Origin: Chloroflexota bacterium
GTDB taxonomy: Bacteria; Chloroflexota; Anaerolineae; Aggregatilineales; Phototrophicaceae
Assembly (NCBI GenBank): GCA_016223085.1
Contig: JACRPS010000003.1
Location: 534,012-598,011, forward strand
Direction: 5' to 3'
Length of the DNA: 64,000 nt
Each line of letters begins with the position of its first letter. Position 1 is the stretch's first letter. Shown one piece after another: positions 16,293 through 25,770 of the stretch. A model generated the notes under the pieces. It was not told the origin of the DNA, searched no databases, and saw only the letters and a program-made list of their open reading frames with translations. A program made the translations under genes and the position numbers.

Positions 16293-17339
16293 TTATTCCT
16301 CGACCGCCAGCACCGTAACCATGCCAAACATGCCGTGACGCGATTCCGCGTGCGTCAGGATGTGGCAGTGGAACGCCCACAGGCCGGGTTCGGTGCAGTC
16401 CACCACCACGTCATAGCGTTCGCCGGGGGCGACGTTGAGCGTATCACACAGGTATGGGACGGGCAGATTCCAGCCATCCTTCGCAATCACCAGTTGCGGG
16501 ATGCCATGCAGGTGCATCGGGTGGATCATGAAACCTTCGTTCATGTAACGAACGCGGATTTTCTGCCCCAGTTTGGCGAGAATCGGCTGGGTATAGGGAA
16601 AGCCCTTGCCATTAATCGTAAAGCCCAGCGTGGTATCGTTGAGGATAAAGGTGTACTCAGCGTCCACCTGCGGCTCGCGCGATTTGTCCTTCGGCTCGAT
16701 GATAAACGCGCCCAGCATTCCGCTTGACACCTGTTCGGCGGCGTTATGATGCGAATGGTACATGTGCGAACCGGGGTTGCGCGCCACAAATTCATAGTTG
16801 AAGGTTTCACCCGGTCGGATAGGCGGCTGCGTCACAAACGGCACGCCGTCCATGTTGTTAGGCACAATCACGCCGTGAAAGTGGACACCGGTGCTTTGCT
16901 GCATCTCGTTCTTGACAACCACGCGCACCTTGTCACCTTCGGTCACACGGATTTCCGGCCCCGGTACCACGCCGTTATAGGCCATCGCCGGGAAGGCTGT
17001 GCCGGGCATGGTTTCCCACTGGATATCCTGGCAGACGACGTTAAACACCTTGACATCGCCATCCATTGTGTATTCCAGCGGTCGGCCCCAGAAATGTTCA
17101 TCCTTGCCGATGTTATCCAGAAAGATTTTGACGGCTTCGTCGTGCAGCTTGTCCATATCGTCGGCGGTCTGCTGACGCGCCGGCCCGAATACCGGCGCAG
17201 CGTGGTCACTTGCTGGTGGCGCTGGGGGAGGGGACATCAGCCCACGATTGGCAACCGCTACCGCGCCGACGCTCCCGGCGCCAATGCCCAGCATCTTAAG
17301 AAAGCCTCTGCGTCCAATGCGTTGTTTCACTCTAAACAC
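16293..17339 (-). CDS. TAT-exported multicopper oxidase
   Basis: A 348-aa copper oxidase exported by the TAT route: the N-terminus has RRGFLKMLGIGAGSVGAVAVA. Copper-ligand motifs are HFHG, HSHH, HPMHLHG and HCHILTHAESRHGM, giving type 1 and trinuclear ligands. There are two cupredoxin domains rather than three (laccases are about 500 aa), so it belongs near the two-domain multicopper oxidases. It would oxidise a substrate or metal outside the membrane with reduction of O2. It is divergent from a membrane cytochrome c, which could be its electron partner. It ends next to a palindrome. Confidence 0.88.
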   Translation of the reverse strand: MFRVKQRIGRRGFLKMLGIGAGSVGAVAVANRGLMSPPPAPPASDHAAPVFGPARQQTADDMDKLHDEAVKIFLDNIGKDEHFWGRPLEYTMDGDVKVFNVVCQDIQWETMPGTAFPAMAYNGVVPGPEIRVTEGDKVRVVVKNEMQQSTGVHFHGVIVPNNMDGVPFVTQPPIRPGETFNYEFVARNPGSHMYHSHHNAAEQVSSGMLGAFIIEPKDKSREPQVDAEYTFILNDTTLGFTINGKGFPYTQPILAKLGQKIRVRYMNEGFMIHPMHLHGIPQLVIAKDGWNLPVPYLCDTLNVAPGERYDVVVDCTEPGLWAFHCHILTHAESRHGMFGMVTVLAVEE

Positions 17340-17475
17340 TCCTGAAAATCAGATAACAGCCTGCTCTTACTTCTGTTTTGGGTTCGCCAAAACCCCTTCT
17401 GATGCCACATTACAACAGCTTACGGAAACTGTGCTTGTGACGGAAGGTACAAAGTTTACCATTTTTTCGGTACAA

Positions 17476-17506
17476 TTGACACTTGTTCTTTTCTGATAAT
17501 CTTATC
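17476..17506 (+). promoter_or_regulatory. Promoter for cytochrome c with overlapping inverted repeat
   Basis: TTGACA (17476-17481) and TAATCT (17498-17503) are 16 bases apart, upstream of the cytochrome gene. The inverted repeat GATAA-TC-TTATC (17495-17506) covers the -10 and could be a repressor site. The rest of the 277-base divergent region shows no other clear signal. Confidence 0.45.
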
Positions 17507-17616
17507 ACAATCTGCTTGCCCGTTTTTCTACAGAATGAAGCGGTTAGCATCTCTGTAAAAAACGATTCCGGGCACGTTGTGGGATTTTATCGGCTCTAAT
17601 CGAAACCGGGGTAGAC

Positions 17617-18609
17617 ATGGAACAACGACCTGACCAGACCACCGACACCATGCCAATTGTACCACTGGTCATCTTTTTTGGAGTGATGGCCGCCATCCTG
17701 GCGCTGCTGCTGGCGTCCCAGCCCGCGACACCGCGTCCGGCGGCGGTGGCGGTTGCGCCCACCATCGAGGCCACTGTAGAAGTAACTGCCGAAGCAACCC
17801 CCGAAGCCACCGGTGAGGCAACAGCGGAAGCTGCCGCGGTCGCCTGGAACCTTGACCCCCAGGCGGTTGCCGCCGGAGATACGGTCTATCACACCGTCTG
17901 TATGGCCTGTCACGGGTTTAACGGTGAAGGCATTCAGGGGCTGGGTAAGGCGCTGGTAGGCAGCGACTTTGTCAACAGCCTGAGTGACGAAGCACTGGCC
18001 GCGTTTATCATCCAGGGGCGTGATGTCAGCGACCCGCTGAATACAACCGGTGTGATGATGCCCCCGCGCGGCGGCAACCCGGCCCTGTCCGATCAGGATG
18101 TCATGCATACCGTCGCTTACATTCGCAGCCTGAACGTGGCAGCCGGCTATGGCCCGGTCAGCGCCGGGGCAGCGCCAGCCGACGGCGCGGCTGCACAGCC
18201 AACGGCAGCGCCGGACGGCGAAGCCACTGCCGAAGCGACGGCTGCACCCCAGGTGGCCGCCGTGCCGACCACTGGTGTGCCGGAAGTGGTCGGCGGCATC
18301 GCGCCGGAAGTGGGTCAGGGTGAACTAAACCTGACGGCGATGACCGGTCAGCAGGCGTATCTGTGGGCCTGTTCGCTGTGCCACGGGGTAGATGGCAATC
18401 CGGTTCCGCCGCTGGCGACGAAGCCGCTGGCCGACAGCGAACTGGTGCAGGCCCACGACGACGCCAGTCTGCTGGAATTGCTGACGCGCCCCCAGCCGCC
18501 GGCGAACCCGGAGGAAGGCTTCCCGCATCCCTATCGGGGCGGCTACCCGCCGCTGACGGACGACCAACTGCGCGAGGTCATCGCTTTCGTGTATACGCTG
18601 GCGCAGTAA
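17617..18609 (+). CDS. Membrane-anchored dihaem cytochrome c
   Basis: A 330-aa protein with one N-terminal membrane helix (about residues 12-36, PLVIFFGVMAAILALLLA) and two extracytoplasmic c-type haem domains. The haem motifs are CMACH near residue 98 and CSLCH near residue 252. Two low-complexity linkers of Ala, Glu, Thr and Pro (ATVEVTAEATPEATGEATAE; PTAAPDGEATAEATAAP) separate anchor and domains. It would pass electrons at the outer face of the membrane. Divergent with the multicopper oxidase, so the two may form an extracytoplasmic copper-haem electron path; that link is inference. Confidence 0.88.
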   Translation: MEQRPDQTTDTMPIVPLVIFFGVMAAILALLLASQPATPRPAAVAVAPTIEATVEVTAEATPEATGEATAEAAAVAWNLDPQAVAAGDTVYHTVCMACHGFNGEGIQGLGKALVGSDFVNSLSDEALAAFIIQGRDVSDPLNTTGVMMPPRGGNPALSDQDVMHTVAYIRSLNVAAGYGPVSAGAAPADGAAAQPTAAPDGEATAEATAAPQVAAVPTTGVPEVVGGIAPEVGQGELNLTAMTGQQAYLWACSLCHGVDGNPVPPLATKPLADSELVQAHDDASLLELLTRPQPPANPEEGFPHPYRGGYPPLTDDQLREVIAFVYTLAQ

Positions 18610-18651
18610 ATTCATCGGCTGTCCATCATTCAACAAATCTTCCAATATGTG

Positions 18652-18680
18652 GTAGAGGCGACCTGACAGGTCGCCCCTAC
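18652..18680. repeat. Intergenic palindrome, GACCTG-core type
   Basis: GTAGAGGCGACCTG and CAGGTCGCCCCTAC pair around A, with one mismatch in the left arm. It follows the cytochrome stop by 43 bases. A weaker copy, GGACAC..GTGTCC, lies at 18694-18713. Confidence 0.8.
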
Positions 18681-18806
18681 TGGTACCAACGTATGGACAC
18701 GCAACGGTGTGTCCGTATTGATTCCGGCTGCTCGTGTAAGACCGGTGTGGCCCGCTGCGTGGATTATGTGGTTTTCCGGCGGCAACCCCGAATGAAACCT
18801 AAATAA

Positions 18807-18867
18807 CAATCACCCCCTCAATCATCCCCATCGGGTGATCCCATATCACCCCGCACTGCTGTAAAGT
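18807..18867 (+). promoter_or_regulatory. Phased activator-box array, site A (upstream of flavoprotein)
   Basis: Boxes ATCACCC (18809-18815), ATCATCC (18821-18827), inverted GGGTGAT (18833-18839) and TCACCCCG (18847-18853... second-strand type) precede TAAAGT (18862-18867). The spacing is identical to sites at 25675 and 27252. The rest of the 315-base gap 18610-18924 holds the palindromes at 18652 and 18694 and no gene. Confidence 0.7.
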
Positions 18868-18924
18868 AACCGTTGCATTGACGCGAAAGGACTACCCTTG
18901 CGTCCAGTCACAGGAGGGAACACC

Positions 18925-20376
18925 GTGACCAGAACACCGAATCACCTGAACGCGCGAACCAGTGGGAACAGCGGCTCAAGCGGCATCGCCACCTCTGACC
19001 AGGACACGCCGCTCATCACCGAACTTCACGCGCGCGTAAAAGGCCCGGTTATCACCCCGGACAACCCGGAATACGACGCGATGCGCACGGTCTTTTACGG
19101 CGGCATTGATCGCCATCCGGCGGTGATCGTCCGGGCAGCGGATGTCGCCGATGTTGTTCGCGTGGTTACGCTGGCGCGTGAGGCGGGAGTCGAGCTTGCC
19201 GTTCGCAGCGGCGGTCACAGCGCTGCCGGTCACAGTCTGGTGGACGGCGGCCTGGTGCTCGACCTGCGCGACCTGAAGGCGCTGGACATTGACGCCGAAC
19301 AGCGCACGGCCTGGGCGGAAGCCGGGCTAACCGCCGGGGAATACACGCAGGCGGCTGGCGAATTGGGGCTGGCGACCGGCTTCGGCGATACCGGCTCGGT
19401 AGGCATTGGCGGCATCACGCTGGGCGGCGGCATTGGCTTCCTGGTCCGCAAGTACGGCCTGACGATTGACAGCCTGCTTGCTGCCGATATCGTGACCGCC
19501 GACGGCCAGCTTCGCCGGGTGGATGCGAACAACCACCCCGACCTGTTCTGGGCGATTCGGGGCGGTGGCGGCAACTTTGGCGTTGTCACGCGCTTCCAGT
19601 TCCGCCTGCACCCGGTCAGCGAGATCGTGGGTGGGATGCTGCTGCTGCCGGCAACACCGGAGGTGATCGCCTCATTTATCGCCGAGGCTGAGGCGGCGCC
19701 GGAAGAACTGTCCACGATTGCCAACGTCATGCCTGCCCCGCCGATGCCATTTGTGCCGAAGGAGCATCACGGCAAACTGGTGGTGATGGCGCTGATGGTG
19801 TACGCCGGGCCAACCGAAGCGGGTCTGCGCGCCGTTGCGCCGTTCCGGCAGTTGGCGCAGCCGTTGGCCGACATGCTGCGGCCAATGCGCTACCCGGACA
19901 TGTTCCCGCCTGAGGAGAGCAACTTCCACCCGACGGCAGTTGGACATACCATGTTTATGGACCGGATTGACCGAAACGTGGCCGAGACGATCATCGAGTA
20001 CCTTCAGACATCCGACGCAGCGCTGCGGGTGGCGCAGCTTCGGGTGCTCGGCGGGGCGATGGCGCGGGTGACCGTCGAAGCAACGGCTTTCGCTCATCGC
20101 CACTCGCGGCTGATGGTTAACCTGGCCGCCTTTTACACCGGCCCGGACGAAATGGCCGTCCGCCAGGCCTGGGTAGCGGACTTCGCGGCGGCGCTGCAAC
20201 AGGAAGACACCGGCGCCTATGTCAATTTCCTCGGTGACGAGGGGACAGCACGGGTCCGCGCGGCTTACCCCGAACCGGTCTGGAGCCGTCTGGCCGCCAT
20301 CAAGGCCCGCTACGACCCGACCAACCTGTTCCACGTCAACCATAACATCCCGCCGGTTGAAGCGGCTGGCGGTTAG
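18925..20376 (+). CDS. FAD-linked oxidoreductase with berberine-bridge C-terminus
   Basis: A 483-aa flavoenzyme of the PCMH/FAD_binding_4 plus BBE type. FAD-binding motifs are AVRSGGHSAAGHS (with the histidine that commonly binds FAD covalently), GDTGSVGIGGITLGGGIGFL and WAIRGGGGNFGVVTRF. The C-terminal BBE signature is RYDPTNLFHVNHNIPP. No signal peptide, so cytosolic. Such enzymes oxidise sugars or alcohols; the substrate is unknown. GTG at 18925 is chosen because AGGAGGG (18912-18918) lies 6 bases upstream; a TTG at 18898 is not needed. The phased box array upstream implies activator control. Confidence 0.88.
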   Translation: MTRTPNHLNARTSGNSGSSGIATSDQDTPLITELHARVKGPVITPDNPEYDAMRTVFYGGIDRHPAVIVRAADVADVVRVVTLAREAGVELAVRSGGHSAAGHSLVDGGLVLDLRDLKALDIDAEQRTAWAEAGLTAGEYTQAAGELGLATGFGDTGSVGIGGITLGGGIGFLVRKYGLTIDSLLAADIVTADGQLRRVDANNHPDLFWAIRGGGGNFGVVTRFQFRLHPVSEIVGGMLLLPATPEVIASFIAEAEAAPEELSTIANVMPAPPMPFVPKEHHGKLVVMALMVYAGPTEAGLRAVAPFRQLAQPLADMLRPMRYPDMFPPEESNFHPTAVGHTMFMDRIDRNVAETIIEYLQTSDAALRVAQLRVLGGAMARVTVEATAFAHRHSRLMVNLAAFYTGPDEMAVRQAWVADFAAALQQEDTGAYVNFLGDEGTARVRAAYPEPVWSRLAAIKARYDPTNLFHVNHNIPPVEAAGG

Positions 20377-20456
20377 CGCCGGTCTGCCGATAGACAAAAC
20401 GGGCGCTGGCCCGGCCATTTGCGCCGGGTGCAGCGCCGATTGGGGTATGATGGTCG

Positions 20457-20834
20457 CTATTCAACCTTCGTAGCAATCCACCACGTCGTTCCGCCGGCAT
20501 CCTTCACCCCGCCCCGTTTATCCTCATCTTCCTTCTTCACCGGCGCCTGCACCGACTCGGCGCCGGCTTCCAATGCACGGTTATAGGTTGCATCTACGTC
20601 GCTCACATAAACGTGGACGTTGGCGGGACAGGACGGCCAATTCTCATTGCTGTCGGCCAGCATGACGACCGTATCGTCAATCCGCACCTCGGCATGTATG
20701 ATCTTCCCGTTAGCATCCGGGAAACGGCGCAGTTCAACGGCATCAAAAACGCGCTTGAGAAAGTCAATCGTACGCGCCGCGTTGTTGACAATGAGATAGG
20801 GCGACACGGAATTGTAGTTGCCCGGTTTGTACAT
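20457..20834 (-). CDS. VOC-superfamily (PhnB/glyoxalase-like) protein
   Basis: A 125-aa single-domain protein of the vicinal oxygen chelate fold, related to PhnB-like proteins annotated as glyoxalase/bleomycin resistance. Visible features are SVSPYLIVNNAARTIDFLKR at the N-terminus, EVRIDDTVVMLAD, NVHVYVSDVDATYNRALEAG and the C-terminal GGTTWWIATKVE. It would act as a dimer in the cytosol. Substrate unknown. Convergent with the flavoprotein gene and divergent from the DUF3224 gene. Confidence 0.85.
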   Translation of the reverse strand: MYKPGNYNSVSPYLIVNNAARTIDFLKRVFDAVELRRFPDANGKIIHAEVRIDDTVVMLADSNENWPSCPANVHVYVSDVDATYNRALEAGAESVQAPVKKEDEDKRGGVKDAGGTTWWIATKVE

Positions 20835-21027
20835 GCTCCTCTATCCTCCCGAAGATTCCTTGCTGCTGGTGTTCCTTTTTTACACCGCTACCCCTTCACA
20901 AATTAACACATTTGTTCTATCCTGTCAAAAGGCGACAGCGGTTGCCGCGAATTTACAAACCCGCGCCAGCCCAGTATGATATGTTATTTGTAATGAAATC
21001 TGATCTACGATAACCGGTGGAGGTGGT

Positions 21028-21429
21028 ATGATCAAGCGCGCCAGCGGAACTTTTCACGTGACCCTGCAACCCCAACCGGATGATTTCCTGAACACCCTGC
21101 CCCTCAAGCGGCTGACGATTGACAAGCAGTTTTATGGCGATCTGGAAGCCGTGAGCCGGGGGCAGATGTTAAGCCTGGTAACGCCGGTAGACGGCTCCGC
21201 CGGTTATGTCGCGCTGGAACAGGTGCGCGGCACGTTACAGGGCCGCAGCGGCAGCTTTGTATTACAGCACAGCGGCAGCATGAATCGAGGCATGGCCCAG
21301 TTGAGCATCACGGTTGTGCCCGATTCCGGCACCGGAGAGCTAACTGGCCTGGCCGGTACCATGACCATCTCCATCGTGGATGACCAACACCAATACGATT
21401 TTGAGTACTTTCTGCCCGATTCTGCGTAA
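21028..21429 (+). CDS. DUF3224 family protein
   Basis: A 133-aa small beta-barrel-like protein. Family features include the opening ASGTFHVTLQPQPDD, the central RLTIDKQFYGDLEAVSRGQM and the ending GTGELTGLAGTMTI followed by a HQYDFEYFLP tail. Length is typical of DUF3224 proteins. Ligand and role unknown; no catalytic motif seen. GGTGGAGGTGGT precedes the ATG. The serine hydrolase gene begins 55 bases downstream on the same strand. Confidence 0.85.
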   Translation: MIKRASGTFHVTLQPQPDDFLNTLPLKRLTIDKQFYGDLEAVSRGQMLSLVTPVDGSAGYVALEQVRGTLQGRSGSFVLQHSGSMNRGMAQLSITVVPDSGTGELTGLAGTMTISIVDDQHQYDFEYFLPDSA

Positions 21430-21484
21430 TAAGGTGTGGCGACTGTTCGTTCCCCCATGCCCTTTGATCTGGGAGGAATAGACT

Positions 21485-22948
21485 TTGAAACGAAACATCC
21501 TGTATGGACTGCTGATCTTCACCCTGTGGAGTACCGGAAACATGGTAACAGCGCAGCCGAGGGTTGAGGTTGAGGCCGTTGATCGCCTGATACAGGAACA
21601 AATGGCCGCGCAGCGTATCCCTGGCCTGGCCCTGGCGATCACCCAGGGGGATCAGGTCATCTATGAGCAGGGCTACGGTGACGGAATTACGACGCAGAGC
21701 CAGTTCTTCATCGCTTCGGTAAGCAAGTCGTTCACCGCTCTGGCGGTCATGCAGTTGGTGGAAGCGGGGCAGATTGATCTGGATACGCCGGTCCAGACCT
21801 ACCTGCCGGACTTTACCACTGCTGAACCGGCTGCCGCCGCTGCGATCACCGTCCGCCATCTGCTGAACCAGACCAGTGGGCTGGCAGATACCGGCTTCCC
21901 GGAAAGTCAACTTCCACAGCCCGGCAGCATCGCGGAACGGGTTCGCAGTTTGCGCACGGCGAGGATGGTGAGCCAGCCGGGCACCGAGTTTCACTACTTT
22001 AACCCCAATTACGGGGTGCTGGCGCGCATCGTTGAAGTGGCAAGCGGACAGCCGTTTGCAGCTTACTTGCAGGAGAATGTTTTTACGCCGCTGGCGATGA
22101 ACCACACCTTCAGCGTCACGACTTCGGACGAAGCGATTGCCCAGGCGAACGATCTGGCACAGGGACACCTCGTCGCCTTTGGCGTCCCCATCGCGGCGGA
22201 TGAAATGTCCGGCTACCTTGCCGGCAGCGGCGGCATGATTTCAACCGCCGCCGACATGGCGCACTTCCTGATTGCGCAAACCAACGATGGACAGTTTGGG
22301 GATACCCGCGTGATCTCCCCGCAGTCCCTGATGCTCATGCACACACCGCCACAGGGGATTGAAACCAACTACGCGATGGGCTGGCTCACGTCGGAGTACA
22401 ACGGCACTCCCACCATCGAGCACAACGGCATCCTCTCCGTTTATTACGCCGAGACCGTGCTGCTGCCGGAGACGGAACAGGGCATTGTGCTGCTGTACAA
22501 TGTGTACTCGCTCCCCTCTACCCTGTTTGCCTTCTCGCAAATCAAGAATGGGCTTATTGATCTGCTGACCGGCAGGCAGCCAACTTCCAGCCCGATAACC
22601 GTCAGCATCTATGGCCTTATGATTGGCGTGCTGACGCTGTCAGGCGCTGTTCTGGCTGTTCGCAGCCTGCTGCGACTGCCCCGCTGGCGGGCGAAACATC
22701 AAGCCACGCCCATCCTTCGCCTGCTGCCCGGCATCGTCTGGACGTTCGTTCCAGCCCTGCTCCTGCTGCTGATGCCTCGACTGATCGCATTTTCGGATCG
22801 TGTGTTCAGCACCGAACAGCTTGTTCGCTCCATGCCCGATATTTACATCTGGTTAGGGGTAACGGGCGTGCTTGGGGTTATCAACGGCAGCGCGCGCCTT
22901 GTCTTGCGGGCTTTCAAAACGGATAAGGTTATAGACAGACAGCCATGA
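21485..22948 (+). CDS. Serine hydrolase of the beta-lactamase/class C fold with C-terminal membrane helices
   Basis: A 487-aa exported peptidase or esterase. A signal peptide or N-anchor (MKRNILYGLLIFTLWSTGN) precedes the catalytic domain. The nucleophile motif is S78-V-S-K81, the second motif is Y171-F-N173, and EHNGIL supplies the third (HxG) motif. About 120 C-terminal residues hold three hydrophobic helices (LMIGVLTLSGAVLAVRSLL; LLPGIVWTFVPALLLLLMP; IYIWLGVTGVLGVI), so it is membrane-tethered with the active site outside. GGGAGGAATAGAC precedes the start. Its TGA overlaps the ATG of the MalT-like regulator (ATGA), so expression is coupled. Confidence 0.87.
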   Translation: MKRNILYGLLIFTLWSTGNMVTAQPRVEVEAVDRLIQEQMAAQRIPGLALAITQGDQVIYEQGYGDGITTQSQFFIASVSKSFTALAVMQLVEAGQIDLDTPVQTYLPDFTTAEPAAAAAITVRHLLNQTSGLADTGFPESQLPQPGSIAERVRSLRTARMVSQPGTEFHYFNPNYGVLARIVEVASGQPFAAYLQENVFTPLAMNHTFSVTTSDEAIAQANDLAQGHLVAFGVPIAADEMSGYLAGSGGMISTAADMAHFLIAQTNDGQFGDTRVISPQSLMLMHTPPQGIETNYAMGWLTSEYNGTPTIEHNGILSVYYAETVLLPETEQGIVLLYNVYSLPSTLFAFSQIKNGLIDLLTGRQPTSSPITVSIYGLMIGVLTLSGAVLAVRSLLRLPRWRAKHQATPILRLLPGIVWTFVPALLLLLMPRLIAFSDRVFSTEQLVRSMPDIYIWLGVTGVLGVINGSARLVLRAFKTDKVIDRQP

Positions 22949-25659
22949 CACACCCAGCCGATACCTACGAGCTGCTTCGTACCAAACTGGTCGCTCCGCA
23001 ATTACAGGCGTCACTGGTGCCGCGAAAGCGGCTGCTGGACCAGTTGGAACACGGGCTGAACTACAAGGTCACCCTCATCTCGGCCCCAGCCGGTTTTGGC
23101 AAAACCACGCTGGTCAGCGAGTGGATGGCCGAACGCCGCCGGCAGCATCGCTTGCCGCCGGTAGGCTGGGTAGCACTCGATGACGGTGATAACGATCCGG
23201 TGCGCTTCTGGCGCTATGTGCTCACGGCCTGTCAGGCATTTGCCGCCGGTCTGGGTGAATCGGCGCTGAAGCTCCTCAAATCGTCGCTTCAACCCCCGTT
23301 TGAAGCCCTGCTCACCCAGTTTATCAATGATGTTGCTCAATTATCGGGCCACGTTGTCCTGGTCCTGGAGGACTTTCACGTGATTGTGAACCCTCAGGTG
23401 CAGGAGGCGATGGCCTTCCTGCTCGATCATCTGCCGCCGGCGCTGCATCTCGTCCTGATTACCCGCAGCGACCCGGCGCTGCCCCTGGCGCGACTGCGGG
23501 CACGGAACGAACTCCACGAACTGCGCGCCGCCGACCTGCGCTTTACGCTGGAAGAAACGCACGTCTTCCTGCAGCAGACCGTTCCGTTCCCCCTGCCTGC
23601 CGACGTAATTGCCCAACTGTCGGAGCGCACCGAAGGCTGGGCTGCCGGGCTGCGGCTGGTCGCGCTGGCACTCCAGAAAATGCAGGCTCCATCGGACATC
23701 GAACGGTATCTCACTGGCTTCACCGGCAGCCACCGTCCCATCCTCGATTATCTGGTGGCGGATGTGTTTGCGGCCCAGCCGGAAGCGATTCAAACCTTTT
23801 TACTCCAGACGAGTTTCCTGAGCCGGCTGACCGCGCCGCTGTGTGATGCGGTCACCAGGCGCGACGACAGTACTTTCATTCTGGAACAGTTGGAGCGCGA
23901 CAATCTGTTTCTGGTCGCGCTCGACGATGCCGGTCACTGGTATCGTTACCACGCGCTGTTTGCGGAAGCCATGCAGCATTATGCCCGCCAGCGGCTGGGC
24001 GCAGCAACGCTGCACGGGCTGGCACAGCAGGCCAGCCGGTGGTATGAAGCACGGGAGATGCTCGCTGAAGCCATCGAAGCCTCGCTCCACGCGCAGGATT
24101 ACGAGCGCGCCATTGTGCTCCTGAAGCGCATCATCGCGCCGCAGCTTGTCCAGAACGAGTTTCACACCCTGCGCCGCTGGCTGGAGCAGTTTCCGGAGGC
24201 CGCGCTCCGCCCGCATCCCAACCTGTGTTTGACCTACGCCATCGCCATCCTGTTCACCTCTGATCGCTACGCGCCCGCCACGCTTGCCCGGCTTCAGCCG
24301 CCGCTCCAGATGGCCGAGCAGCAGTGGCAGGCCGAGGGCAACCGTGCCAAACTCGGCGAAGTGTTGAGCTTCCGCTCGCTGGTTGCCTTTTATCAATGGG
24401 ACCTCCGCCGGGCCTTTGCTGATGCCCGGCAGGCGCTGGAACTGCTGCCGGAGGACAACGGGCAGTGGCGGGGTATCAGCCTGATTTTTGTCGGGCTGGA
24501 CGAGCTGCTCGACGGGAGGCTGACGGCGGCCCGGCTGACGCTCCGGCAGGCGCTGGAACTGTGCCAGCGTTCCGGCAATATGTACGGGACTCTGGATACC
24601 CTGCTCCTGTTAGGCCGGGTTTACACGATGCAGGGAAAGCTGCACCAGGCCGAACAGGTGTACCGGCGGGTGCTGGACGAAATCGAGCGAACCCCTCTGG
24701 ATCGTGATCTGGAGCAGATTCGCCGGGCACGCGCGTTAATCGGTCTCAGCACGCTTGACCTGGAGTGGAATGCGCTGGAGTCCGCCCAAGCGTATGCCGC
24801 GCAGGCAGTCACGATTGAACAGTATTTCGCCGATGAGGAGCTAAAAATCCAGAGCGCGCTGGCGCTGGCGCGCGCCTTGTTCGCGCGGGGCGAGCGCGTC
24901 CAGGCGCAGGAACAGTTGTACACCCTGCTGGCCCGGACAAAATCCACGTTCCTGCGCGGCGAAGTGGAAACCTGTCAGGCCCGGTTTGCCCTCAACATGG
25001 GCGATCTGGCCGCCGTTCAGAACTGGCAGATGACCCATCCCCCCTCGGCTGACCTGCCCCACCTCGATCTCGAACGGCGGGCGCTGGTGATCGCTCGTTT
25101 GCAGATCAGACAGGGCGAAGCGGAGGCCGCGCTGCCGGAACTGGAACGCTGGCTGGTCGAAGCGCAGCAGGAGGGACGAACCCGCAGCGAACTGGAAATC
25201 AAACTGCTGCTGGCGCTGGCGTACGCGGCGGCTGGCGAATCGAATCGTGCCCGTGAGGCGCTGATTCAGGCGCTGGCGCTGGGCCAGCCGGAAGGTTACC
25301 GGCGCGTTTTTCTGGACGAAGGAGACGAATTAGCCGCGCTGCTCCGGGATACACTGCCCGACATTCAGGATGAATCGCTGGCCGCTTATACCCGCGCCCT
25401 GCTGTATTCGATGGCGCAGGAGCATACGCGGTACGCCACTGATGGGCACGACTCGGACTTTTTGATCGAGCCGCTCAGCGAGCAGGAACAGCGGGTGCTC
25501 CGCCTGATTGCTGCCGGGCTTTCCAATCCAGAGATTGCTGCCGAGTTGGTCATTTCCATCAACACGGTCAAAACCCATGTGAAAAATATCTATGCCAAGC
25601 TGAACGTCAGCAGCCGCGAGGACGCCCGTCTGGCCGCCCGCCACCTGAATCTATTGTGA
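22945..25659 (+). CDS. MalT-like LuxR-family activator (large ATP-binding regulator)
   Basis: A 904-aa transcription activator. Near residue 47 is a Walker A loop (SAPAGFGKTTL) followed by a STAND-type ATPase with Walker B-like VVLVLEDFHVI. The middle (about 340-800) is helical TPR-like repeats that sense the inducer or a partner. Residues about 835-904 form the LuxR helix-turn-helix (LSEQEQRVLRLIAAGLSNPE, then INTVKTHVKNIYAKLNVSSR). It is translationally coupled to the upstream serine hydrolase, which could make or report the signal. Candidate binder of the phased ATCACCC/GGGTGAT arrays nearby, by analogy with MalT boxes. Confidence 0.92.
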   Translation: MTHPADTYELLRTKLVAPQLQASLVPRKRLLDQLEHGLNYKVTLISAPAGFGKTTLVSEWMAERRRQHRLPPVGWVALDDGDNDPVRFWRYVLTACQAFAAGLGESALKLLKSSLQPPFEALLTQFINDVAQLSGHVVLVLEDFHVIVNPQVQEAMAFLLDHLPPALHLVLITRSDPALPLARLRARNELHELRAADLRFTLEETHVFLQQTVPFPLPADVIAQLSERTEGWAAGLRLVALALQKMQAPSDIERYLTGFTGSHRPILDYLVADVFAAQPEAIQTFLLQTSFLSRLTAPLCDAVTRRDDSTFILEQLERDNLFLVALDDAGHWYRYHALFAEAMQHYARQRLGAATLHGLAQQASRWYEAREMLAEAIEASLHAQDYERAIVLLKRIIAPQLVQNEFHTLRRWLEQFPEAALRPHPNLCLTYAIAILFTSDRYAPATLARLQPPLQMAEQQWQAEGNRAKLGEVLSFRSLVAFYQWDLRRAFADARQALELLPEDNGQWRGISLIFVGLDELLDGRLTAARLTLRQALELCQRSGNMYGTLDTLLLLGRVYTMQGKLHQAEQVYRRVLDEIERTPLDRDLEQIRRARALIGLSTLDLEWNALESAQAYAAQAVTIEQYFADEELKIQSALALARALFARGERVQAQEQLYTLLARTKSTFLRGEVETCQARFALNMGDLAAVQNWQMTHPPSADLPHLDLERRALVIARLQIRQGEAEAALPELERWLVEAQQEGRTRSELEIKLLLALAYAAAGESNRAREALIQALALGQPEGYRRVFLDEGDELAALLRDTLPDIQDESLAAYTRALLYSMAQEHTRYATDGHDSDFLIEPLSEQEQRVLRLIAAGLSNPEIAAELVISINTVKTHVKNIYAKLNVSSREDARLAARHLNLL

Positions 25660-25672
25660 GGGGTTTCGCACC

Positions 25673-25733
25673 AGATCACCCGCCGCATCACCCCACGCGG
25701 GTGATCCTGCCCTGCCGCCTCCGACGGTAAACT
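25673..25733 (+). promoter_or_regulatory. Phased activator-box array, site B
   Basis: ATCACCC (25675-25681), ATCACCC (25687-25693), inverted GGGTGAT (25699-25705) and an aligned -10-like TAAACT (25728-25733), all at the same spacing as sites A and C. The fourth box is not conserved here. It starts 14 bases after the MalT-like stop codon. Confidence 0.75.
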
Positions 25734-25770
25734 GGATGTGGATGAGATAACAAACGAGGAGGTGGCCTGG

